A stretch of 14,803 nt of DNA from JBCBKZ01 sp039026975 (GTDB lineage Bacteria; Bacteroidota; Bacteroidia; J057), in NCBI GenBank assembly GCA_039026975.1, contig JBCCLI010000141.1, positions 1 through 14,803 on the forward strand. Reading direction: 5' to 3'. The position numbers and the translations under genes are program-made. Below are positions 5,912 to 13,368 of this stretch, piece after piece. The notes below the pieces were generated by a model. The model was not told the DNA's origin. It saw nothing but the letters and a program-made list of their open reading frames with translations, and did not search any database. Within the stretch, counting starts at the first letter, position 1. Each line of letters begins with the position of its first letter.

Positions 5912-6988
5912 CTATAAGTTTAGCTCAAATATTCTGAAAAAATCTATTTCCATCACTGTGTTAGGACCTACGGCAAATCCAAAGAGGTTATCACTGAATT
6001 CCTCGAATCTTCCTATATCAAAATATTGCTCATTGACATAGAAGAAGTAGTCTTGTCCGATTTTCCGAATAGTGAGAATGGCAAATTCTCCAGGACTCAG
6101 GGTACTTTCTTCTCTCACAGTAGAAGTCCCAGTAGCGCTGTTACCGGTAAACAGGAAATTATCAGGATTGAACCCGTAAAAGAAATTATTATTGGTGGAG
6201 CTACCCCCCCACTGGAAAGTAGCCGTACGATCTCCTTCTCTTATCCGGAATCTGGTCTCTATTTCAAAGTCTGCGTTGGTATTCAAGTTGAACTCATTAA
6301 CCGTGAGATAGGCCCCTTCATCTAGCGATTCAAAGGTGTACAGACCGTTCTGTATACTTAACCGGCTACTACTATTCCCACCTACACTCCAGTCATTGAT
6401 GTTATTATTGAAATTCTCAACTATGATGGGGCTTTTCTGAGCAGCTGATATGGCTGAGTATAAGGGCTGAATATTACTCCATTCCGGACTGATTTCAGCT
6501 TCATTAAAGAGCTCATCCAGGTAATACTCTCTTTTAAAGAGTGTTAAACTTCCCCCATACACCTGGGCACCATCTGAACGCATGATGCTGGAATAGTTAT
6601 CATTAGGAAGTCTATCATCTCTGTGCTGCCTCCTATCCAGTACGCAGTGTCCTAGCTCGTGGAACATGAGGATTTCCCTACTCCAGTCATTATTTCGCCA
6701 ATTGGCTGAGGTAGTATCAATACGTATATGGGGAGGATTATTTCCATTAGCAAATGTACATAGACCCGCAGCATCACCATTCTGTAAATTTCCTTCAAAA
6801 GTAACTATCAGATTATCTATGGTAAGGTTAACCCCTCTTTGCTGTCCTTCTGCTATAAAATCATCTATAAAAGGCTGAATAGAAGGCGGTACATCAAACC
6901 TAACTTCAGGAGTAGGATCATCATCCGAGCAAGCCTGTAATCCAATAATCAGGGGAATATAAAGGAAAAGGCGATTGATTCGTTTCAT
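5912..6988 (-). CDS. Predicted surface lipoprotein metallopeptidase with lectin-like tail
   Basis: I start this at the ATG at 6986-6988, giving 358 residues; the frame is open 19 codons further, but that start would bury the signal. Residues 1-20 form a lipoprotein signal ending Leu-Gln-Ala-Cys (Cys20). Ser-Asp-Asp-Asp directly follows, which matches the export signal that sends Bacteroidota lipoproteins to the cell surface. His-Glu-Leu-Gly-His (110-114) is a zinc-protease motif, with a possible third ligand His122 and a downstream Ser-Ile-Met-Arg resembling the Met-turn of metzincins. This spacing (HExxH-x7-H) is not the classical metzincin HExxHxxGxxH. Residues about 187-358 look like a beta-sandwich of the concanavalin A/LamG type, possibly for binding carbohydrate. 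The substrate is unknown. It lies 104 bases after the dehydrogenase gene on the same strand. Confidence 0.85.
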   Translation of the reverse strand: MKRINRLFLYIPLIIGLQACSDDDPTPEVRFDVPPSIQPFIDDFIAEGQQRGVNLTIDNLIVTFEGNLQNGDAAGLCTFANGNNPPHIRIDTTSANWRNNDWSREILMFHELGHCVLDRRQHRDDRLPNDNYSSIMRSDGAQVYGGSLTLFKREYYLDELFNEAEISPEWSNIQPLYSAISAAQKSPIIVENFNNNINDWSVGGNSSSRLSIQNGLYTFESLDEGAYLTVNEFNLNTNADFEIETRFRIREGDRTATFQWGGSSTNNNFFYGFNPDNFLFTGNSATGTSTVREESTLSPGEFAILTIRKIGQDYFFYVNEQYFDIGRFEEFSDNLFGFAVGPNTVMEIDFFRIFELNL

Positions 6989-7092
6989 CTTCAAAAGATT
7001 GCCTGTTGAAAAGGTGAAGTTAAAAATAGCGATGATGCGGAACAATGTATTAACAATTATCTGACATTATTACCTACTTCTTTTCCCTGAAT

Positions 7093-8043
7093 TCAGGAAG
7101 ATGTTAAATAGGTAAGGAAATGCCGGTAAAGGGTAGCTAGAATCTTTTCCTCTGACTGATGACTCCATCCTCCAATATGAGGCGAACAAATTACCCGTGG
7201 ATGATCAAAAAGTGCCTGGTACATTTGGGTCTCCTCCTCTGTCAACTTATCCTTACTTAAGGGCTCATGTTCAAGTACATCTAACCCCACTCCTTTAAGG
7301 ACACCGCTCTCAAGTGCGGGTGGCAGGCTAGCTAGTTTGACTACAGGACCACGTGAAAGGTTTAATAGCCAAATAGGCTTATCTAAAGCAGCTAAAAAAT
7401 TCTCATCTACCCAATGCTTAGTTTCTTCTGTCAAGGGAACATGAAAACTAATGACATCAGCTTCAGCTAGTAAAGTGTGAAGGCTGACCTCTTGTACTTT
7501 TTCATGCCCAAATCCCTTTTTGTACTTATCATATGCCACGGTTTTACCTGCCAGATGTTGAATTCTTCTCCCCAGGGCGCTACCTGTATGCCCATACCCT
7601 ACAATACCCACTGTGAGCGCAGAAAGTTCTGTTCCCCTATTAGGACTTCTATTCCAGATAAACTGGCTAACTTCTCTATTAGCTTGGACAATAGAATGGA
7701 GTAAACTAAGGAGCATCCCTAACGTGTGTTCGGCTACTGAATCTGCATTAGCACCGGGGGTACTTCTCACGGTAATATTTTTCTCTGCTAGATAGGGTAA
7801 GTCTAAGTGGTCTAGTCCTACTCCTGCACGTAGGATCAGCCTAAGATGTTTAGCCATATCTATGGTAGGAGGATCCATCTTAGGCTTTGAGCGAAGAAAA
7901 AGTATTTCTGTCCCAGGGAGGTACGTCCTTAGGTCCTCCTCTGTAAACGTTCTTAAATGGGTGGTAGAAGGATTGACAGCCTGGACCTTAGCCACAAAAT
8001 CCGGCTGATAGTTTCCGAGAATGAGAGTCTTTATTTCTTTCAC
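7093..8043 (-). CDS. NAD-dependent D-2-hydroxyacid dehydrogenase, SerA-like
   Basis: The 316-residue protein has the two-part fold of D-isomer-specific 2-hydroxyacid dehydrogenases. Visible marks are Arg-Ala-Gly-Val-Gly-Leu-Asp (72-78) in the substrate domain, the Rossmann motif Gly-Tyr-Gly-His-Thr-Gly (149-154), and an aspartate at 172 placed to select NAD over NADP. The catalytic set is Arg231 (Ser-Arg-Gly-Pro), Glu260 (His-Glu-Pro) and His289 (Ser-Pro-His-Ile-Gly-Gly). It interconverts a 2-keto acid and a D-2-hydroxy acid. Closest by eye are 3-phosphoglycerate dehydrogenases, but it lacks the C-terminal ACT domain and has no serine-pathway neighbour, so the substrate is open. It diverges from the M28 peptidase gene (110 bases between starts). 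The ATG start gives the normal N-terminal strand. Confidence 0.95.
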   Translation of the reverse strand: MKEIKTLILGNYQPDFVAKVQAVNPSTTHLRTFTEEDLRTYLPGTEILFLRSKPKMDPPTIDMAKHLRLILRAGVGLDHLDLPYLAEKNITVRSTPGANADSVAEHTLGMLLSLLHSIVQANREVSQFIWNRSPNRGTELSALTVGIVGYGHTGSALGRRIQHLAGKTVAYDKYKKGFGHEKVQEVSLHTLLAEADVISFHVPLTEETKHWVDENFLAALDKPIWLLNLSRGPVVKLASLPPALESGVLKGVGLDVLEHEPLSKDKLTEEETQMYQALFDHPRVICSPHIGGWSHQSEEKILATLYRHFLTYLTSS

Positions 8044-8153
8044 ACCAGCTTATTTCTGAGATTGGTCTACCTACCATGCATAAAATTTATTTCATGAATA
8101 GAGGCAAGATTGAATGATTTGTCCGTAAATTACTATTCTATAGCTTCTATTGT

Positions 8154-9473
8154 ATGCTAACTCCCTATCAAAACTGTTCCTCAAAATTTTTGAGGTGGAT
8201 ATGTATTCTGCTCTTTCTCAGCAGTCCGGGCTGGGTATTTAGCCAGAAAGGATATAAGGATGAAGGCATTATGGATGTGCGAGAATGGATTGATAGCTTG
8301 TGTTCTGACAGAATGGCCGGAAGGGGATATACGTTTGAAGGACATAAAAAAGCTGCTCATTATTTACAGGAAGAATTTCACAGAATAGGCTTAGTAAAAC
8401 CACCGGGTATGGATAGCTACCTCCAACCCTTTGGGATAGAAATTAACTTACCTACAGCCGCACGCATTAAGGTAGATGGGCAGAATATAGAGGTAGGGAG
8501 AAAAGCTATCCTAAACCGGCTAAGTGGCTCAGGGAAGGGAGAATTTGAGATCATAGATGAAGCCTATGGTCTCTATCCCAGTGAGGAGGTAAAAGGAAAG
8601 GTAGCTATTTTACGGGATGGATGGCCGGATCATTTAAAAAAGGATAAAAAAGGGCAGGATACCTTCGGTAAACGCAAGCAGGATATCTACCGCATTATCT
8701 CCTACATGGAGTTTAAGCCAGCTGGGATCATCGTTATTAAGGAGAAACTAACTGCGGGATTTGCTAAACAAGCCCTCCCTTTTCCTGTAGTCGAGGTCTT
8801 GGGAGAAGCCTTACCCCAAAAACCCTCAAAGGTAAGCTGGGAGGTAGCTTCCTCCGTGCGTAAAATCCAATCCCAGAACGTCTTAGGATTTCTACCTGGA
8901 ACAGATACCCTGGATTCTACTCTCATCATCAGTGCTCACTATGATCATTTGGGCCAACTAGAAAAGGCCATTTTTACAGGAGCTAATGATAACGCTTCGG
9001 GGGTGGCTATGCTGCTTAAGTTGGCTACCTACTTCTCCAGGAATCCTATGCGTCAAAATATCCTTTTCATTGCCTTTGGCGGAGAGGAGACCGGCCTGGC
9101 AGGTTCTAACTACTATGTCAATTCTCACCCTATTCTCCCCCTGGAGCAGATTTCCTTTGTGTTAAACTTAGACCTTATGGGTAATGGGGAGGAAGGAATA
9201 ACAGCTGTAGCAGGCTATGAAAATGAGGTGTACTGGCAGAAACTGGTAGATGTCAATTCTCAGATGAAGGCAGTACCAGAAATAAAGAGAAGAAGGAACC
9301 GCCCTAATAGCGATCACTTCTTCTTTGTAGAGAAAGGCATTCCTGCCTTATTCCTATTTACCCTGGGAGGTCTTCCACATTATCATGATGTAAATGACAG
9401 GCCGGAGGTGCTAAGTCTGGATCATTTCCTTTCCGTTTATGATCTGTTGCTGGCCTGGCTTCAGACCCTTTGA
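8154..9473 (+). CDS. Secreted M28-family zinc aminopeptidase-like protein
   Basis: The 439-residue protein begins with a hydrophobic segment (about 13-29) ending Trp-Val-Phe-Ser-Gln, a likely signal peptidase I site, so it should be exported. The co-catalytic two-zinc site of M28 peptidases is intact: His262 and Asp264 in Ala-His-Tyr-Asp-His, Asp279 in Asn-Asp-Asn, catalytic Glu311 and ligand Glu312 in Gly-Gly-Glu-Glu-Thr-Gly, Asp340 in Leu-Asp-Leu-Met-Gly, and His411 in His-Tyr-His-Asp. An inserted region of about 100-245 precedes the catalytic half and probably forms a PA-like domain, as in many family members. It likely trims N-terminal residues from peptides; some relatives act on other substrates. 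No C-terminal secretion domain is seen, so it may be periplasmic. It converges with the membrane TPR gene, leaving six bases between stops. Confidence 0.95.
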   Translation: MLTPYQNCSSKFLRWICILLFLSSPGWVFSQKGYKDEGIMDVREWIDSLCSDRMAGRGYTFEGHKKAAHYLQEEFHRIGLVKPPGMDSYLQPFGIEINLPTAARIKVDGQNIEVGRKAILNRLSGSGKGEFEIIDEAYGLYPSEEVKGKVAILRDGWPDHLKKDKKGQDTFGKRKQDIYRIISYMEFKPAGIIVIKEKLTAGFAKQALPFPVVEVLGEALPQKPSKVSWEVASSVRKIQSQNVLGFLPGTDTLDSTLIISAHYDHLGQLEKAIFTGANDNASGVAMLLKLATYFSRNPMRQNILFIAFGGEETGLAGSNYYVNSHPILPLEQISFVLNLDLMGNGEEGITAVAGYENEVYWQKLVDVNSQMKAVPEIKRRRNRPNSDHFFFVEKGIPALFLFTLGGLPHYHDVNDRPEVLSLDHFLSVYDLLLAWLQTL

Positions 9474-9479
9474 GTAGGC

Positions 9480-10259
9480 TTAAAAGGCCTTCAGTATTTC
9501 TTTTGCGGGGGTATTATACTCATGCCCATTATTCCGGGCGATCTCTTCCAGCACTTTAGTTGCCTGCTCTCCGTTTTGGTCTTTCAGAAAGCTCAAAGCC
9601 AGATACCATTCTGCCCTAGGCTTCACTATTCCATCCTGTTCTATGACCTTCTTGAAGTCAGAAATGGCCTTGGCGGTCTGATCTGTCCGTAGGTAAATAT
9701 ACCCCCTGGCTATCAGGGCCGAATCAAGGTTAGGATAGTCTTTCAGGATATCCTCTAGCTGTACTAAGGCTAGCTCGTATTCTCCTTTATTGACTTCATT
9801 AAAGACCTTACCCAGTAAGGTATCTAAGTCTCCTGAACTCATCATAGTACTAAAAGAAGACTGGGGAAGCTCAATATTTATTAGGTATAACTTTTCATAA
9901 GAAGGGGTACTAGGCCTGAGGAGAAAGACTATGGCACAAAACAGAATAATAGAGGCTGCAATAGCTACTGTCCTGAAGATTCTTTTATTACCGGAGGGTA
10001 AGTCTACTGTGGAAGAAGCCTTGTCAGAGAAGAGAGGCTTAATCACGCCTACTTCCCCTTTTTCTTCCTTTTCCCACTCTTCTATTTGTGCAAGAATAGG
10101 AGCAGCACCTGCCAGCCTAATTCCACGCATGAGTTTTCTATATATGTCCACATCCCTATTTAATTCAGTGGATTGGCGCATCTCTGTTTCAAAAGCTGCT
10201 TGCTCTCCTACATCCATTTTCCCCTCTATATACCTTTCAATGATTTCTAGTCTCTCCAT
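9480..10259 (-). CDS. Single-span TPR protein, candidate anti-sigma factor
   Basis: The 259-residue protein has a cytoplasmic N-terminal part (1-95), one membrane span (about 97-114) and a periplasmic region with about three TPR-like repeats (145-179, 180-210, 214-245). The N-terminus (Ile-Glu-Arg-Tyr-Ile-Glu-Gly-Lys-Met, then Phe-Glu-Thr-Glu-Met) resembles the start of Bacteroidota anti-sigma-like proteins. It contains no cysteine or histidine, so it cannot be a zinc-binding anti-sigma domain. It follows the sigma-factor gene by 22 bases on the same strand, the usual arrangement for a sigma factor and its partner. The TPR region could sense a periplasmic protein. The anti-sigma role is inferred from context and topology, not from a conserved catalytic feature. 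Confidence 0.8.
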   Translation of the reverse strand: MERLEIIERYIEGKMDVGEQAAFETEMRQSTELNRDVDIYRKLMRGIRLAGAAPILAQIEEWEKEEKGEVGVIKPLFSDKASSTVDLPSGNKRIFRTVAIAASIILFCAIVFLLRPSTPSYEKLYLINIELPQSSFSTMMSSGDLDTLLGKVFNEVNKGEYELALVQLEDILKDYPNLDSALIARGYIYLRTDQTAKAISDFKKVIEQDGIVKPRAEWYLALSFLKDQNGEQATKVLEEIARNNGHEYNTPAKEILKAF

Positions 10260-10281
10260 GTTCTTTGTTATTAATAGGGCC

Positions 10282-10857
10282 TTAGATACTAATGCCTTTT
10301 TCTTCTACAATTCTCTTTAACTTCTGCAAGCAACTATATTTTTTCTTTTTGGCGACTGAGGCATTTTTGTATTCTAGCCTATCTGCGATAGACTCCATCG
10401 TGTAACTTTCATAGTAATATAAAAGAAGTACTTCCCTGCAGGTATCATCAATCTGAGATAGTAACTGCCCAAGAACCTGTCTTAGGTGTGTTTCATTTTC
10501 ACTGTCCTCTAGTCCTAGATCCAGAAAGTTAGCTTCCACATTAGGAATATCATCTAGGCTGTCTGGTCTTTTAGCTTCACTCTTATACACTTCCAGATAC
10601 ATCCGTCTTCCTACCCCGAAAATATATGTCTGTATTTGGCTGGTTAGCGTGGCAAGTTTCCCTGATTTTGCATTTAGATAAAAGGTTGTAAATGCTCTTT
10701 GATAAACTTCTGATGCTAACTCCTGATCTTGTGTATACTGCGAAAAGGACCACCTGATGAATGGAGTTCTATACTTTTTATATAGTTCTTCCAATATCAA
10801 TTCGTTCCCTTTTCTTATGCTTTCCAGTACTTTCTGATCTTCCTCGAACTTGCTCAT
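10282..10857 (-). CDS. Sigma-70 family RNA polymerase sigma factor, ECF-like
   Basis: The 191-residue protein has only sigma regions 2 and 4. Region 2 (about 20-95) shows Glu-Leu-Tyr-Lys-Lys-Tyr, then Glu-Val-Tyr-Gln-Arg-Ala-Phe-Thr-Thr-Phe and Thr-Tyr-Ile-Phe-Gly-Val-Gly-Arg. Region 4 (about 125-185) shows Asp-Asp-Thr-Cys-Arg-Glu-Val-Leu-Leu-Leu-Tyr, Tyr-Thr-Met-Glu-Ser-Ile-Ala-Asp-Arg-Leu and the helix-turn-helix ending Leu-Gln-Lys-Leu-Lys-Arg. Size and layout match extracytoplasmic-function sigma factors. These redirect RNA polymerase to a small regulon and are usually held inactive by a membrane partner, here probably the TPR protein just downstream. The long leader upstream (about 165 bases to ribH) holds two related semi-palindromes and an inverted repeat that may be regulatory. 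The target genes cannot be told from the window. Confidence 0.92.
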   Translation of the reverse strand: MSKFEEDQKVLESIRKGNELILEELYKKYRTPFIRWSFSQYTQDQELASEVYQRAFTTFYLNAKSGKLATLTSQIQTYIFGVGRRMYLEVYKSEAKRPDSLDDIPNVEANFLDLGLEDSENETHLRQVLGQLLSQIDDTCREVLLLYYYESYTMESIADRLEYKNASVAKKKKYSCLQKLKRIVEEKGISI

Positions 10858-10920
10858 TAATGTTAGGGATTACGGGGAGGTAACCGAAGAGTGAAAAAAA
10901 TTCATAGATAATAAACACCT

Positions 10921-10983
10921 TCCCAAACGGGGTTCTAAAACAAGAACATGTGTTGAATTTAGACAAAATATCCCATATTGGGA
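10921..10983. promoter_or_regulatory. Dyad cluster upstream of the sigma-factor gene
   Basis: Two sites share TCCCAANNNGGG: 10921-10932 on the plus strand and 10972-10983 on the minus strand. Between them GTTCT-N6-AGAAC (10932-10947) forms another dyad. The cluster lies 64-126 bases upstream of the sigma-factor ATG and beyond the ribH stop. It could be an operator or a leader structure. No match to a known regulator is claimed. Confidence 0.35.
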
Positions 10984-11025
10984 AAGTTGCTAACATAGGG
11001 ATAGGAGAGAAAATAAGGAGAGGTG

Positions 11026-11526
11026 TCAGCTTCTCATATTAAAAGCTTCCCGTCTAAGATCAATCATTTCCAGACAAGATACAGCGGCTTCTATTCCTTT
11101 ATTCCCATATTTCCCCCCTGCCCTGTCTTTAGCCTGCTGAAGTGTATCTGGCGTAAGCACACCAAAAATGACAGGCTTTCTATGGGTGAGTCCTACCTTC
11201 ATAATACCTTGTGCCACTGCATCAGAAATAAAATCGAAATGCTTTGTTTCTCCTTGTATAACGCAGCCTAAACATATGACCGCAGTTAATTTAGGCTTTC
11301 CATATAAGAGGTAGTTGGCACCGGAGGGGAGTTCATATGATCCCGGGACATAATGAACGTAAATATGCTTATCCTTTACGCCTGCCTCTAATAAGCACTG
11401 AATAGCCCCTTCCTTCAGGACTTCAGTTATGGTGGAGTTCCACTTGCTTACGATAATGGCTATACGATCCTTTTTATGAGAGTGCTCCGCTGAATAGCGG
11501 ATACCAGATAGATCATGCCCACTCAT
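11026..11526 (-). CDS. ribH: 6,7-dimethyl-8-ribityllumazine synthase
   Basis: Lumazine synthase performs the next-to-last step of riboflavin synthesis. It condenses 5-amino-6-ribitylaminouracil with 3,4-dihydroxy-2-butanone 4-phosphate in the cytoplasm, usually as a large pentamer-based assembly. Family marks in this 166-residue protein are Ser-Lys-Trp-Asn (27-30), Val-Pro-Gly-Ser-Tyr-Glu-Leu-Pro (60-67), Cys-Val-Ile-Gln-Gly-Glu-Thr-Lys-His-Phe-Asp (88-98) with catalytic His96, and Gly-Val-Leu-Thr-Pro-Asp-Thr (122-128) leading to Asp-Arg-Ala-Gly (134-137) with Arg135. The length is normal. Its ATG overlaps the stop of the upstream TPR gene in an ATGA, so translation is probably coupled. No other rib gene or FMN riboswitch is visible, so the pathway is dispersed. 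Confidence 0.98.
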   Translation of the reverse strand: MSGHDLSGIRYSAEHSHKKDRIAIIVSKWNSTITEVLKEGAIQCLLEAGVKDKHIYVHYVPGSYELPSGANYLLYGKPKLTAVICLGCVIQGETKHFDFISDAVAQGIMKVGLTHRKPVIFGVLTPDTLQQAKDRAGGKYGNKGIEAAVSCLEMIDLRREAFNMRS

Positions 11527-12221
11527 GAAGATACTCTTCCTATGTACTTATCTATTCTTAATCCTTCAGAACTGAGGGGAAATTCTCCTTTTACGCGCTC
11601 ATAGGCTTGAAGGGCTTTATCAGTTTGGCCGGAGGCCTCATAGTTTCTCCCTACGTGCATGAGGAGGGTAGGTACCATAGATTCATTCTCCCTACCTACT
11701 GAGCCTATAGCATCCTCAAAGTAACCCGCAGCCGCTTCAAAGTCCGTTAACTCTTCATGCGCGAATCCCAGCGCCATATAAGCTCCCATAGCCAGAGGGC
11801 TGTCCGTCTTCTTATCGAAAGCCTGCAGGTAGTCTATTCCTGTCTCTACTTCATTTGAATCAGACTTCAGGTAGATGATACCTAAATAATACTTAGCCAA
11901 ATTAGCAGCATCAGTCCCTCCATAGGATTCTTCTATCTCTAAAAAGCCTGGAAACTGGTCATCTCCATATAGGGCATTCTCAAAGGAATCCGCTTCAAAA
12001 TATTGAATGGCTCGGAAAAGCTCTCTGTTTGCATCAGCATTCTTAGATTGCTGGCTATATTGATAGAATAAGATTCCGCTGACTACAGCTATTAGCCCTA
12101 CAAATAGCCCTATCAGCAGGGTACGATTTTTTTCTATGAGGTCTGTTATCGAGGATGATTGTCCATCAACTTCTTCAAACACTTCTTCCAGATCCTGTAC
12201 TTCGCCTTTCTTCTTTGCCAT
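11523..12221 (-). CDS. Single-span membrane protein with TPR-like repeats
   Basis: I start at the ATG at 12219-12221 (232 residues, Met-Ala-Lys-Lys-Lys), preceded by GAAAGAA; the frame is open to a TTG nine codons earlier, which is less likely. A charged, acidic cytoplasmic head (1-33) leads into one membrane span (about 34-54) and an extracytoplasmic helical region (about 60-232) with TPR-like pairs such as Ala-Lys-Tyr-Tyr-Leu-Gly-Ile-Ile-Tyr-Leu and Val-Gly-Arg-Asn-Tyr-Glu-Ala-Ser-Gly-Gln. The layout is like YfgM-type tetratricopeptide proteins, which help at the Sec translocon in other bacteria, but I see no diagnostic residue. It overlaps ribH by four bases. From memory, a TPR gene next to ribH recurs in Bacteroidota, which hints at conserved linkage but not at function. 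Confidence 0.85.
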   Translation of the reverse strand: MAKKKGEVQDLEEVFEEVDGQSSSITDLIEKNRTLLIGLFVGLIAVVSGILFYQYSQQSKNADANRELFRAIQYFEADSFENALYGDDQFPGFLEIEESYGGTDAANLAKYYLGIIYLKSDSNEVETGIDYLQAFDKKTDSPLAMGAYMALGFAHEELTDFEAAAGYFEDAIGSVGRENESMVPTLLMHVGRNYEASGQTDKALQAYERVKGEFPLSSEGLRIDKYIGRVSS

Positions 12222-12245
12222 TTCTTTCAAAAAATTTATGGACTG

Positions 12246-12277
12246 CAAAGAAATGAAATCCTACTAAAACAAGCAAA
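12246..12277 (-). promoter_or_regulatory. Candidate promoter of the TPR-ribH pair
   Basis: On the minus strand TTTG (12274-12277) is followed after 20 bases by TTTCTTTG (12246-12253), one mismatch from the TAnnTTTG box. The spacing fits Bacteroidota promoters. It would give a short leader before the ATG at 12221 and would separate TPR-ribH from the kinase gene upstream. Confidence 0.4.
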
Positions 12278-12330
12278 GTTTAGGTGGGTAAATGCTATAT
12301 AGTCAGGAGAATAGCGATAGATAGGTGTGC

Positions 12331-13368
12331 TTAGCTTTTCTTGAGGGTAAACGTAAAAGTAGTCCCTTTCCCTACTTTACTTTGAACCCATATACTTTCT
12401 CCATGGACAGTCAGGAGGTGCTTACAGATAGCTAGTCCCAGGCCTGTTCCCCCTTTTTCGCGGGATCTACTTTTATCTACTCGGTAGAATCTTCTAAAGA
12501 TCTTATCTAAATGCTCCTCTTCCATGCCTGTACCATCATCTGATACCTTCACGTGCATTTTACTATCTATCTCTACCAGCTCTATTTCCACCGTCCCATT
12601 GGAATCACCATACTTTATGGCATTATCCACCAGATTAGTCAGCACTTGTAAAATGCGTTCTCTGTCAGCCATGACCATGACGTTCTCATGACCATTAGTA
12701 AGGATATCATGGGTAATGTTCCTTTTCTTGCTGGTAAATTTCTTTTCTAAAGACTCTATAACTTCTAACACCAGGTAATAGAGATTGAATTTAGTGAGCC
12801 TAATTTCCATTTCCCCAGACTCAGCCTGTGTAATGATGAGGAGATCTTCCACCAGGTTAGATAACCGGTCAGAGTTCTTCATGGCCTTTCGAAGAAACTT
12901 CATCCGTACACGCTCATCATCCATAGCGCCATCTATGAGGGTATGGATAAATCCCTGGATAGCAAAAATTGGCGTTTTTAACTCGTGAGATACTTCTCCC
13001 AGGAATTCTCTTCTGTATGTCTCTAGGTTTTTAAGTTTATCTATTTCTCGCTGGTTGAGAGAGTAAACATTTTTCAATTTTCTGAAAACCAGGATTTCCA
13101 AAAAAAGAATCAGCAGAATTACCGTGGTAACGAAAAAAATGAGCCCACTATAAATGAGTTTTTCTGTGGGGTAGTCATTCAGCACATTTATAAAGACGTA
13201 AACAGCCGTTAGGAGAATCCCAAGCAGGAAGGAAATATTAATCAGGGAGGGCACCCTAATATTTTCCCTTTTAGTGAGTGATTTCTGCTCGGAAGTCGCA
13301 TTCCAGAGATTCTTGGAAGTATCCTGGTCTACAGGTTTACCATTAACAACAACTTCTTTTATACTCAT
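12331..13368 (-). CDS. PhoR-like sensor histidine kinase
   Basis: The 345-residue kinase has a 40-residue N-terminal tail, two membrane spans (about 44-61 and 72-94) joined by a loop of only about ten residues, a dimerisation/phosphoacceptor domain with His128 in Phe-Leu-Gly-Glu-Val-Ser-His-Glu-Leu-Lys-Thr-Pro, and a full ATP-binding domain. The latter has the N box at Asn245 and Asn249, the G1 box Asp-Asp-Gly-Thr-Gly (277-281), the F box near 291-302 and the G2 box Gly-Gly-Thr-Gly-Leu-Gly-Leu (306-312). It autophosphorylates and passes phosphate to the response regulator encoded just upstream, overlapping it by ATGA. No PAS, HAMP or large periplasmic domain is seen, so the signal is probably sensed in the membrane, through a partner or through the N-terminal tail. 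The signal itself is unknown. Confidence 0.96.
   Translation of the reverse strand: MSIKEVVVNGKPVDQDTSKNLWNATSEQKSLTKRENIRVPSLINISFLLGILLTAVYVFINVLNDYPTEKLIYSGLIFFVTTVILLILFLEILVFRKLKNVYSLNQREIDKLKNLETYRREFLGEVSHELKTPIFAIQGFIHTLIDGAMDDERVRMKFLRKAMKNSDRLSNLVEDLLIITQAESGEMEIRLTKFNLYYLVLEVIESLEKKFTSKKRNITHDILTNGHENVMVMADRERILQVLTNLVDNAIKYGDSNGTVEIELVEIDSKMHVKVSDDGTGMEEEHLDKIFRRFYRVDKSRSREKGGTGLGLAICKHLLTVHGESIWVQSKVGKGTTFTFTLKKS

Noticed and set aside
8118..8148. TTTG-N19-TAGCTTCT as a promoter for the M28 peptidase gene
   Set aside because: The -7 box has two mismatches to TAnnTTTG and would leave a leader of only a few bases before the ATG.
10778..10996. A 72-codon minus-strand frame overlapping the sigma gene start
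   Set aside because: It overlaps the well-supported sigma factor in another frame, covers the regulatory leader and has no protein-like features.
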